From positions 1 to 22,218 of the IMG/VR virus record IMGVR_UViG_3300017735_000115: DNA of 22,218 bases, one strand, 5' to 3'. The notes below the pieces were generated by a model. The model was not told where the DNA came from and searched no databases. It worked only from the letters and a program-made list of their open reading frames with translations. The stretch is from a virus. A program made the translations under genes and the position numbers. Below, in pieces: positions 13,399 to 20,917 of this stretch (the stretch's first letter is position 1; every line of letters starts with the position of its first letter).

Positions 13399-13631
13399 GC
13401 CTCAAAAGATGGCATCAAGAGAAATGGGTAGATATAAAAACTGGCAAGCCTTGTGGTAGAAAGAATATCGAGAAGAGCAAGCGAGGATACCCTGCCTGTA
13501 GACCATCTAAAAGAGTTAGCTCAAAAACTCCAAAGACTCAATCAGAGATGTCTTCGGCAGAGAAAGCAAAGTTCAAAAGAACAAAGACAAGTAGTAAAAG
13601 AATTTCATATCAACACAAAAGAAAGAAGTAA
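13395..13631 (+). CDS. Basic protein of the PCGR...CRPSKRVSSKTPKT type (DUF5872-like)
   Basis: The 78-residue protein has EKWVDIKTGKPCGRK near residues 9-23 and YPACRPSKRVSSKTPKT near 32-48, followed by a Ser/Lys-rich tail ending YQHKRKK. I recall this arrangement as the family labelled DUF5872, found in phages and large eukaryotic viruses, though I cannot check the number. Two cysteines and many lysines suggest a small nucleic-acid-binding or packaged protein. The gene overlaps the preceding one in ATGA and the following one in TAATG. Confidence 0.75.
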   Translation: MSLKRWHQEKWVDIKTGKPCGRKNIEKSKRGYPACRPSKRVSSKTPKTQSEMSSAEKAKFKRTKTSSKRISYQHKRKK

Positions 13632-13741
13632 TGGGTAAGGGGATGCAACCAAAGGCTGGATACAATCAAAAATTGTATGAACAGAATTACGATGCAATCT
13701 TTCGTAAAAAGAAAAAGCATGAGAAAAGAACACAAAAGTAA
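13631..13741 (+). CDS. Basic mini-protein of the MGKGxxPKxGYN type, 36 residues
   Basis: The product begins MGKGMQPKAGYNQKLYEQNY, continues DAIFRKKKKHEKRTQK, and has no cysteine. The MGKG...GYN...Y..NYDAIF pattern is, as I recall, common in small proteins of cyanophages and other marine phages. It starts on the last base of the previous stop and its 3' end overlaps the next gene by 23 bases. Function unknown. Confidence 0.7.
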   Translation: MGKGMQPKAGYNQKLYEQNYDAIFRKKKKHEKRTQK

Positions 13742-13955
13742 AAAAGGTGGACTAACTGCCGAAGGCAGAGCTTACTTTAAAAGAAAGACTGGTGCTAATT
13801 TAAAGCCACCGGTTACTGAGTCTAATCCTACTGGTAAAAAGAAAGCCAGAAAGAAATCATTTTGTGCTAGAATGTCTGGTGTTAAAGGGCCAATGAAAGA
13901 CAAGAAAGGAAGACCCACAAGAAAGGCATTAGCCCTTCGTAGATGGAAATGCTAA
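13719..13955 (+). CDS. Basic Cys-containing protein resembling DUF6321
   Basis: The 78-residue product contains GGLTAEGRAYFKRKTGANLK, PPVTESNPTGKKKARKKSFC and RPTRKALALRRWKC, the pattern I associate with DUF6321 proteins of phages and other viruses. I chose ATG 13719 because the recognisable family sequence begins there; an in-frame ATG at 13677 would add 14 residues encoded inside the previous gene and unlike the family. The stop is directly followed by the ATG of the large tail gene with no gap. Its two cysteines and heavy positive charge match its neighbours in the cassette. Confidence 0.75.
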   Translation: MRKEHKSKKGGLTAEGRAYFKRKTGANLKPPVTESNPTGKKKARKKSFCARMSGVKGPMKDKKGRPTRKALALRRWKC

Positions 13956-16900
13956 ATGGCTAGATACGACAAGTATGGAAACCTAGATGATCGTACCCTT
14001 GAAGACCTAGACTTAGGATTCACCGGATACAACAATCGTCTGCGATCTGATCAGTTACAAAGAGGTACACTTAGCTCTAGTGTCAATGGTCGGCTTGATC
14101 GTAATGGTGAGTGGCAAGTAAGGAAGGGTATAACTAATGTTATATCTCCATTTACTGTAGCAGGTAATGCAGTTAGATTACCTACTTCTACAGAAGAGGA
14201 GACAGGTACAAAACTTAGGTTACCTTTCACTATATCGGCAGCCACAGTATCAACCAATGTTGTAACTATTACCACAGGTGCAATTGCACATGGATTAACA
14301 ACAGGCGATAAGGTAGTGATAGAGGGACTAAAAAAAAGTGACCCAGGTCATACTGATCCAAATGGTGAGAGAACTATTACCGGCACTCCGACAACCACTA
14401 CATTTACTTTTGACTTAACTACAACTGCTACATCGTATGTGGTCACAGAAGGCATTGTGCTAACTTGGGAAGCATTCCCACAAGACCCTGTAAATTGGGG
14501 TAGTGCCTCAAGCTATGCACAAATTAATCAGCATTTATTCCTTCCTCATACAGGTGGATCATTAGAGCTAACACTCAATGATGCTACTAACACAGAGGTA
14601 ACATCATCCTGTAGGTTTAGTGATAATGCGATTTCCACCGATGAGTTTGTTATTTTATCTAGTGTCACAAATGCAGTTGCAGTTAATGTAAATGACTCAA
14701 GTAAATTCAATATGACTTTCGAGGCAGGTGAAACTGTCCCTTTAGCATCTCAGTTATTGCAGGTGTTAAATAAAATCATATTATTCAGAAATGAACAAGC
14801 AGCACTTGAGTGCAATAAATTTTTTAAACAATTAGATATAGCATCAGCGACTAGACCAGGAAGCTCTAGGGTTGTGACTGTTAATACAACTGTAGCACAT
14901 GGATTAGACACAGGTGACTTTATCGGTATAGAAAACCTATCACTTGGTAGCGAAGACCCCAATGGTTCTTTTGTAATCACAAAGGTTGATCTAGATACAT
15001 TTACATACCAAGTAGCTAACACATCTCCAAGTGGTTCTTCTGATGATTATTCGGCAGTAGTGGGTGCATTTGGTCATACGATACCTGCATTCAAAAAAGT
15101 TCCTAGTGGTCAGTATACACAGCCTATTGAGGTTGCTACTCAAGCAGGCGAATATGCACAAGTTGAAAACAGAGGTGTGGTTCATAAGAATCCTGACAAC
15201 TATGTATTGGGTGATGAGTTAGAATTTTTAGGAGAAATACATGACACAAATGTATCAGGTCTTGTTATTGGTTCTAAGTTTAATGTATCAAAAGTATTCA
15301 CATTAGGTGACACTTCTGCGATAGGATCATCTGCCGCAGGAGATAATAGTCATGGAAACCCAGAGTATGGAACTATGTACAGAATAGTATTTACTGCTAC
15401 CGGACATGGTTTATCTGTAGGTGATCCTATAACAATAGCAGGAACTTCTCAAGGTGCATTAAATGCTGATTGGTTTGTTGCCGAAGTGCCAGATGCTAAT
15501 ACTTTTACAATATATAAAACATCAAATACTGCAATCTCTAGTGGTGGTACAGTAAGAATTGCAGAAGGTTTTGAGTTTTTTATACAATCCGAGAAGACAA
15601 GTGTTCATATAACAGAGGGTGATAGTTATTTAGCTCAACCTGTATTTTCAAAGAGAATAGCTCTAAGTATGGGATTCCGACATATGCCGAATCCACCTTA
15701 TGGTATATATCACCAAAAGAGGTTGGTTGTACCATTCTTCTTTGATGTAAGCGATACAGGCCTTACTACTGATAGAGGAAACCGAGATGAGTTAATTGTG
15801 TCTGACTTATTAGACACAGATACTTATGATGAAGTATTCGGTCAGTTTAGATTTAATGCAGGTGGTGCTGACTTTAATGTAGGCATGCACTCATTCTCTG
15901 AAGATGTCCTGGTGGTATTTAACAGAAATAGTATTCACTTAGTAGTCAGTAGCTTGAACCTACAGACCGCAGCAGTAAAGAATTTGACCAACGAAGTTGG
16001 GTGTATAGCTCGTAAGAGTATTATTCAAGTTGGTAATAGGATATTATTCTTATCAGATAATGGTGTGTATGCTATTGATTTCCAAGATGAGTATAACCTT
16101 CGTGGTAACGAAATGCCACTTAGTGAACCAATCAATGTTAATGTACAGAACATCAACAAAGATAATGCTAGTAAAGCAACTGCTGTTTACTTTGATAACA
16201 GATACTACATTGCAGTTCCTATGAACTATGTAGAGAGTGTTAACACTAGCCAAGTATTCTTTTCATCGAGAGAGGCACTTGAGTATGTTGATCCAATAAC
16301 TGGTTTAATGAATACATTTGATGCAGCTGACACAACAAAGAATTTAGTCAGAAATGTAAGTGCTACAGAAAACAATGTCATACTAATATACAATTTCCTT
16401 AACAATGCTTGGGAGTCCATTGACTATGTGAGCGAACAATCAAGTAGCACAAACTTTGCTATTAACCCTGATTGGAATATATTAGATTTGGTTGTAGCAG
16501 GTAGAGGTGATGCTCGTGGTGTATATGTAGTAAACTCTAAGGGTGGTGTACACAGACTAGATATTGGGCTAACTGGTACTGACTCAGTTATTACTGAGAT
16601 TGGAGTAACAGACCCAAGTAGTAAAAACACCAATGGATTTGCTACAACTCGTATGTATAACCTTAACTCAATTGACCGAAAAAGATTTGAAAACTTTGAG
16701 ATACTAGCTGAGTCTAGTGTTGATGCAAGTGCCACATTTAGACTAGGAGCAGTAGCTGAAAACTTAGATTCAGAGTTTTTGCTAAATAATGGAAATGCAT
16801 ATTCTATAGCAACTAAAGGAGAAGATGTTGCCATTCGTGGTAGAATAGGAAATAAGAGAGCATATGGTATGGAGTTTAAATTACAAAATACAACCGGTAG

Positions 16901-16967
16901 ACCTAGATTCAAAGGATTCAAGGTAGCCGCATCAGAAACATTTAGATCAATAAACGAAGCAAGATAA
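13956..16967 (+). CDS. Large tail protein, probable T7 gp12/P22 gp10-like tail nozzle or tube
   Basis: The 1003-residue protein is likely the main tail tube or nozzle component. Its N-terminus (YDKYGNLDDRTLEDLDLGFT, then an arginine-rich QWRKG-like stretch) and its C-terminal half, with SIHLVVSSLNLQTAAVKNLT, GCIARKSIIQVGNRILFLS and DNGVYAIDF followed by YNFLNNAWESIDY, match the beta-propeller-like pattern of podovirus tail hub or nozzle proteins. Three internal modules share HGLxxGD...NG or NA...TFT: at about residues 96-150, 299-353 and 467-522. Such modules are common inserts in phage structural proteins. The gene begins directly after the basic cassette and is followed by two tail-fibre genes. 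Family assignment is by pattern. Confidence 0.7.
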   Translation: MARYDKYGNLDDRTLEDLDLGFTGYNNRLRSDQLQRGTLSSSVNGRLDRNGEWQVRKGITNVISPFTVAGNAVRLPTSTEEETGTKLRLPFTISAATVSTNVVTITTGAIAHGLTTGDKVVIEGLKKSDPGHTDPNGERTITGTPTTTTFTFDLTTTATSYVVTEGIVLTWEAFPQDPVNWGSASSYAQINQHLFLPHTGGSLELTLNDATNTEVTSSCRFSDNAISTDEFVILSSVTNAVAVNVNDSSKFNMTFEAGETVPLASQLLQVLNKIILFRNEQAALECNKFFKQLDIASATRPGSSRVVTVNTTVAHGLDTGDFIGIENLSLGSEDPNGSFVITKVDLDTFTYQVANTSPSGSSDDYSAVVGAFGHTIPAFKKVPSGQYTQPIEVATQAGEYAQVENRGVVHKNPDNYVLGDELEFLGEIHDTNVSGLVIGSKFNVSKVFTLGDTSAIGSSAAGDNSHGNPEYGTMYRIVFTATGHGLSVGDPITIAGTSQGALNADWFVAEVPDANTFTIYKTSNTAISSGGTVRIAEGFEFFIQSEKTSVHITEGDSYLAQPVFSKRIALSMGFRHMPNPPYGIYHQKRLVVPFFFDVSDTGLTTDRGNRDELIVSDLLDTDTYDEVFGQFRFNAGGADFNVGMHSFSEDVLVVFNRNSIHLVVSSLNLQTAAVKNLTNEVGCIARKSIIQVGNRILFLSDNGVYAIDFQDEYNLRGNEMPLSEPINVNVQNINKDNASKATAVYFDNRYYIAVPMNYVESVNTSQVFFSSREALEYVDPITGLMNTFDAADTTKNLVRNVSATENNVILIYNFLNNAWESIDYVSEQSSSTNFAINPDWNILDLVVAGRGDARGVYVVNSKGGVHRLDIGLTGTDSVITEIGVTDPSSKNTNGFATTRMYNLNSIDRKRFENFEILAESSVDASATFRLGAVAENLDSEFLLNNGNAYSIATKGEDVAIRGRIGNKRAYGMEFKLQNTTGRPRFKGFKVAASETFRSINEAR

Positions 16968-16968
16968 T

Positions 16969-17805
16969 ATGGCAGGAGTAATCAGATCAGGAACAAACAC
17001 AGGGTCTTACCCTAACAACTTTGGAGCAAGCGATGCAGTAACAGCTAGTCAATTGAATGGTCATGTAAATGATGCATCATTTGACCCAACAGCAGTAGTG
17101 ACTGGTGGTGGATTAGCACTAGATACTGGTATTAAAATAGCAGACGAAGGTGTTACATTAGCTAGAATGGCACATGTTAATACAAATAAAATATTAGGCA
17201 GAACTACTGCCGGAACAGGCGATGTAGAGGCATTAACACTTAACACAGATAATGCATTGGCTAGTGCTAGTGCTACATCTTTAGCAACTGATGGTAGTAT
17301 CAAGGCTTATGTGGATACATATATTAGACCAAATATTGTTACTACTAATTCTACTGCTGCTTCCATAGCATCTGATACAAATGCTTTTACAGACTTTCCA
17401 TCCTTGGAAGTTACCATTACACCTAGACTAGCTAGTTCTAAATTTTTAATTAATACAAAAGCACTCATGGGAAATTATGCTTCTGAAATGATATGGGGTA
17501 GAATACAATATAAAGTAAATTCTGGCTCATATGCAGATGTAGTTGTAGCTGATAGTCCTAGCAATCGAACAAGTGTTCATGGAATACTTGATATGGATTT
17601 GAACAATGACGAGTGGGGAGGAGAGCTTGTTATACACATAGGTGCAAGTGGACTCTCTTATTCTGTTGGAGATACCATTACATTTAAATTACAAGTAAAA
17701 AATTACTATAATAGTTATCCTTTGTATTTTAACAGAACAGAAAGTAATTTTGATGGCCCTAGAAAATTTAGAGGGGTATCAACAATAACAGTACAGGAAA
17801 TTTAA
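16969..17805 (+). CDS. Tail-fibre protein with beta-sandwich-like tip
   Basis: The 278-residue protein has an N-terminal attachment and shaft region (residues 1-117) with VTASQLNGHVNDASF (24-38), KILGRTTAGTGDVEALTL (74-91) and LATDGSIKAYVDT (105-117). The same elements recur in the next gene's product. The rest (about 120-278) is beta-rich with conserved-looking aromatic turns and ends FRGVSTITVQEI, and is probably a receptor-binding tip. It starts one base after the stop of the large tail gene. Pairing with a paralogue with a different tip suggests two receptors or a fibre and its short companion. Confidence 0.75.
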   Translation: MAGVIRSGTNTGSYPNNFGASDAVTASQLNGHVNDASFDPTAVVTGGGLALDTGIKIADEGVTLARMAHVNTNKILGRTTAGTGDVEALTLNTDNALASASATSLATDGSIKAYVDTYIRPNIVTTNSTAASIASDTNAFTDFPSLEVTITPRLASSKFLINTKALMGNYASEMIWGRIQYKVNSGSYADVVVADSPSNRTSVHGILDMDLNNDEWGGELVIHIGASGLSYSVGDTITFKLQVKNYYNSYPLYFNRTESNFDGPRKFRGVSTITVQEI

Positions 17806-17806
17806 T

Positions 17807-18466
17807 ATGTCAGTAGTAAACACAGGTAAAAATTTCGCAAATGGTGAGCAGTTAACTGCCACTAAACTCAATCAAATGTTTGGGGATTCAACATTCTCAC
17901 CTGGTGCAGTAGATAACTCTAGTGTTACACTTAACTCACAGGGTAAACTACAGGTTAATCAGATTACAACTAGTAACATTGCCGCTAACTCTATTAACTT
18001 GGATGACATACAACAGATATCTACTGATAGAGTATTAGGAAGACTAAGTGATGAAACTGGTAATGTTGAACAAATTACTGTTGATGAGGACTTAACATCA
18101 GTATCAGCTAATCATGATGAGTTAGCTACATCTAAGGCTATCAAGGATTATGTGGATACAACCGCAGCACCTACAGTTGGTTTTGTGCCAACTAGCTATA
18201 CTGGTGAAGAATCAGTAACCCTTCCTAATGGCTTGATTATGAAAATGGGGATATCAGCAAGTGTTGGTACTGATTCGAGTCAAACAATAGAGTTTGGTAC
18301 TGATTTTAATGCTGTACCTATAACAGTTCAATTAACTAAATATCGTGGATTAGCAACAACTGGAGCAGGAGAACTTACAGTTGATAATGTTACAGCATCT
18401 GAATTTACAATTCGCAATGGGCTAGATACTTCAGGACAAGTATATTGGTTTGCAATAGGTAGATAA
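17807..18466 (+). CDS. Tail-fibre protein with gp53-like C-terminal tip
   Basis: The 219-residue protein shares the N-terminal design of the preceding fibre: LTATKLNQMFGDSTFSPGA (16-34), RVLGRLSDETGNVEQITV (75-92) and LATSKAIKDYVDT (106-118). Its C-terminus (about 138-219) differs: LPNGLIMKMGISASVG, then TIEFGTDFNAVPITVQLT, EFTIRN and VYWFAIGR at the end. That series of strands ending in WFAIGR matches the tail-fibre C-terminal domain known as gp53-like, a receptor-binding beta-sandwich found across phages and prophages. It starts one base after the preceding stop. Confidence 0.85.
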   Translation: MSVVNTGKNFANGEQLTATKLNQMFGDSTFSPGAVDNSSVTLNSQGKLQVNQITTSNIAANSINLDDIQQISTDRVLGRLSDETGNVEQITVDEDLTSVSANHDELATSKAIKDYVDTTAAPTVGFVPTSYTGEESVTLPNGLIMKMGISASVGTDSSQTIEFGTDFNAVPITVQLTKYRGLATTGAGELTVDNVTASEFTIRNGLDTSGQVYWFAIGR

Positions 18467-18469
18467 TTT

Positions 18470-18937
18470 ATGGCACTAGCTAATCATGTTCGTAAATGGT
18501 TGGAGATAAATGGCACTCCAAGTGAGGTAAAGAAGATAGTTGATTATTGTTTAAGGAAAGAAAATGGAAAAGTATTTGATGATTGGGGAGAGGATATTAT
18601 CACCACAATGGTTACTTACCATATGTTTAAAAAGACAATATCAGTTATATATGATGGTGAAGAAGTTGTGGGTGTACATATGTGGTACAATTGTAATTAC
18701 GAAGATGGATGGGAATTTATTAGAGGTTGGGAAGAAGATGATCCAAATGGTGATTCAATATTCTTAGCTTTCTTATTTGCAGAAAACAGAAAAGTATTAA
18801 AACAATTAACATTAGATTTATTCTCAAAAGAACCGAATGTACTGATAAAGAAATTAATAGGAATAAGACACCGACATGGTGTACCAACTAAGATAGATTT
18901 ATCAGTAAAATATTTTAACAAATTACTTAAAGCATAA
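18470..18937 (+). CDS. Protein of unknown function, 155 residues
   Basis: The protein is mixed alpha/beta. Strands TISVIYDGEEVVGVHMWY (56-73), then DGWEFIRGWEEDDPNGDS (79-96), a helical stretch IFLAFLFAENRKVLKQLTL, and IGIRHRHGVPTKIDL (130-144) give an order that faintly resembles a GNAT acetyltransferase, but I see no clear acetyl-CoA binding loop, so I do not assert that function. It lies between the fibre and ejection genes, a position often used for fibre chaperones, tail-tip modifiers or accessory virion proteins. The stop overlaps the next ATG by one base. Confidence 0.7.
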   Translation: MALANHVRKWLEINGTPSEVKKIVDYCLRKENGKVFDDWGEDIITTMVTYHMFKKTISVIYDGEEVVGVHMWYNCNYEDGWEFIRGWEEDDPNGDSIFLAFLFAENRKVLKQLTLDLFSKEPNVLIKKLIGIRHRHGVPTKIDLSVKYFNKLLKA

Positions 18938-19797
18938 TGGGAGGAAAAGGAAAAACAACAATCAATCAGCCAGACCCTATTGATCCAGGCAAGGCTATGG
19001 GTGAATATTTATTTGGTTCAGACTTTGGTAAAGCAGAAGGTATCACAGACCCTTTACTTCAACAAAGACTCATCGAGGCTGAGAGAACCTATAGACCACA
19101 GTATACTGCTCTAGAGTTAGCTGACCAAGAAGCCGCATTGTTCGGTGACGAGGATCAGATTGGGTTGCTCGAAATGCAACAAAAAGCCGGAGAGCGAGCT
19201 ATAGGTTTTGAAGAAGAGGCAAAGAGAAGAGAGACTGCATTACTAGGAGAACTAGGTGGAGGTGTAACAGAGGCCCTAAGATCAGCTGACCCTTACTCTA
19301 CTGCTATAGCAGATAAATTATCTCGAAAAGCTATGGGTGAGTTAACCCCAGAGGAAGAGCGAATAATTCAACAAACAGCTAGAGCGGCAAGTTCATCAAG
19401 AGGTCGCACAGGTACATCTGCTGACTTTGCTGAAGTATTAGGCAGAACCCAATACACAGACCAATTTTTACAACCAGCTTTTCAAGCGAACAGAGCTATT
19501 GGTGGTGATCCATCACAGTTCTTATTTGGTAGGTCTACACAGCAATCATCCATGGGTTCTAACTTATTTGGACAAGCTGCTTCCATAGCGGCTCAACAAC
19601 AAGGGCCACAACTATTTGATCCAAATGCAGGTATCAATATGGCTATGCAACAAAGGTCACAAGACATGAGTTTATTAGGCGCACAAGCACAAGCTGATGC
19701 TAGTCGTAGTGCAGGTGGTCTGGGTGCTATAGGTAAGATAGCAGGTGGCGCTCTAGGTGGGCCAATTGGTACTGGAATCGCAGATATGATATTTTAA
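18937..19797 (+). CDS. Probable internal virion (ejection) protein
   Basis: The 286-residue protein begins with GGKGKTTINQP, then a helical region with TYRPQYTALELADQEAALFG (about 50-69), Arg/Glu-rich helices, and a Gln/Ala/Ser-rich second half with LFDPNAGINMAM. It ends in a Gly/Ala-rich hydrophobic stretch with GAIGKIAGGALGGPIGTG (about 263-280). This layout is what I expect for podovirus internal proteins such as T7 gp14, which enter the host envelope at infection to form a DNA channel. The position before two further internal-protein candidates supports this. It has no signal peptide. Confidence 0.7.
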   Translation: MGGKGKTTINQPDPIDPGKAMGEYLFGSDFGKAEGITDPLLQQRLIEAERTYRPQYTALELADQEAALFGDEDQIGLLEMQQKAGERAIGFEEEAKRRETALLGELGGGVTEALRSADPYSTAIADKLSRKAMGELTPEEERIIQQTARAASSSRGRTGTSADFAEVLGRTQYTDQFLQPAFQANRAIGGDPSQFLFGRSTQQSSMGSNLFGQAASIAAQQQGPQLFDPNAGINMAMQQRSQDMSLLGAQAQADASRSAGGLGAIGKIAGGALGGPIGTGIADMIF

Positions 19798-19799
19798 TT

Positions 19800-20906
19800 A
19801 TGGCATTACAAGTAGGCAGTAAAGTAGACCCAAGGTTATTAGATTATAGTGGATATGCCCAAGGCATGACTAATGCGGCAGCAATTAATGCAAAAGCATT
19901 AGATAGTTTAAGTAAATCAGTCGGTAAAGGCATTGAAGAATTTAATGAGAAGAGGTTGCAGAAGGAACAAAAGAAACAAGCAAATCCTATGATAGCTTCC
20001 TTCCTTAGGCAGATTAATCCAAGTTTATCAGAAGAACAATCAAATGCAGGTGCATCTAGCTTTATAAACTCAGTAGGGATTGAGGGATTACAAGCCGCTA
20101 TACCTGTTTTTGCTCTAGAGGGCATGAAGAGCCAGAATAAAATTAAACTTGCACAGATTGAAGCATTTGGTGAATTAGCCAAACAAGAAACATTAAGTAT
20201 TACTGATCAACAAAAAGTGGCTGAAGGATTTGAACCAGGTGGTGTTTACACAAATCAAGGATTCTCAATTGTGGGTGGTCAAGTAGTACAAGAAATTAAT
20301 ACTAAGCCTGGATTCAATATAGGAGATATACTCCCAGGAAGATCGGAATACAAACAAGTTCCTGTTACAAGTGGCCCTGTATATGATGCCGCAAGTCAAG
20401 CAGGATTATTAGCACAGACTCCTGAGGTAGATACTTCAATGATTAGTCAACCACCAGTAGGCACAGGTACTGTATTAACAGAGTCAGATACTGTTATTCC
20501 TAATTCATTAAACTTAGATATACCTTCAGCAGAAACACCTAGTGTTTCACAAATAGACGAAGTAGCAAAATTAGAAGATACAGATACTTTCTCTGATATT
20601 ACTAGCAAGGTTGACTATGGTGAATTTAATGTCCCTAAACCTGAATTAATAAAACAAGAAGGATTTAGAGACCTTACTGCTACAGATAGACCTCTGACAT
20701 TTAAAGAGTTCAGGGCAAAGCAAAGAAGAAATGTGGAAAAAACTCCTGAGGCATATCAAAAATATCTTGATAAATTTGAATACAACTATCCAATAACATT
20801 TGAAGATTTCAGTAATCCAGAAAACCAGCGACTAAATTATGCAAGAAGCATTCCTGGAAAGATGGAAGAATTATATATAGACCAATACTTACCTAAATTT
20901 TATTAG
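19800..20906 (+). CDS. Probable internal virion protein, 368 residues
   Basis: The N-terminus reads MALQVGSKVDPRLLDYSGYA, followed by Ala/Lys-rich helices with coiled-coil character (about 25-65) and a helical part to about residue 140. The second half is Thr/Ser/Pro-rich, probably disordered, then charged helices with LTFKEFRAKQRRNVEKTPEA near 298-317. I recognise no named family, but similar beginnings occur, as I recall, next to ejection proteins in uncultured marine phages. It lies between two ejection-protein candidates, with a TAATT-ATG junction. A role in the internal core is inferred from context. Confidence 0.65.
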   Translation: MALQVGSKVDPRLLDYSGYAQGMTNAAAINAKALDSLSKSVGKGIEEFNEKRLQKEQKKQANPMIASFLRQINPSLSEEQSNAGASSFINSVGIEGLQAAIPVFALEGMKSQNKIKLAQIEAFGELAKQETLSITDQQKVAEGFEPGGVYTNQGFSIVGGQVVQEINTKPGFNIGDILPGRSEYKQVPVTSGPVYDAASQAGLLAQTPEVDTSMISQPPVGTGTVLTESDTVIPNSLNLDIPSAETPSVSQIDEVAKLEDTDTFSDITSKVDYGEFNVPKPELIKQEGFRDLTATDRPLTFKEFRAKQRRNVEKTPEAYQKYLDKFEYNYPITFEDFSNPENQRLNYARSIPGKMEELYIDQYLPKFY

Positions 20907-20917
20907 CCTAAGCAGTA

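Noticed and set aside
13247-13638. Alternative + strand frames (13247-13459 and 13453-13638) across the basic cassette
   Set aside because: They run out of frame with the recognisable PSAYAN and CRPSKRVSSKTPKT genes, which have clean overlapping junctions.
13677-13718. Longer start for the DUF6321-like gene at ATG 13677
   Set aside because: The added 14 residues lie inside the preceding gene and do not match the family; the family-like sequence begins at ATG 13719.
16424-16921. Minus-strand open frame of 165 codons inside the large tail gene
   Set aside because: It lies wholly antisense to a well-supported tail protein, has a Ser/Leu/Pro-rich composition expected from reading that gene backwards, and no neighbouring gene is on the minus strand.
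18470-18937. Firm call of a GNAT acetyltransferase
   Set aside because: Only the general strand order suggests it; I see no clear acetyl-CoA binding loop.
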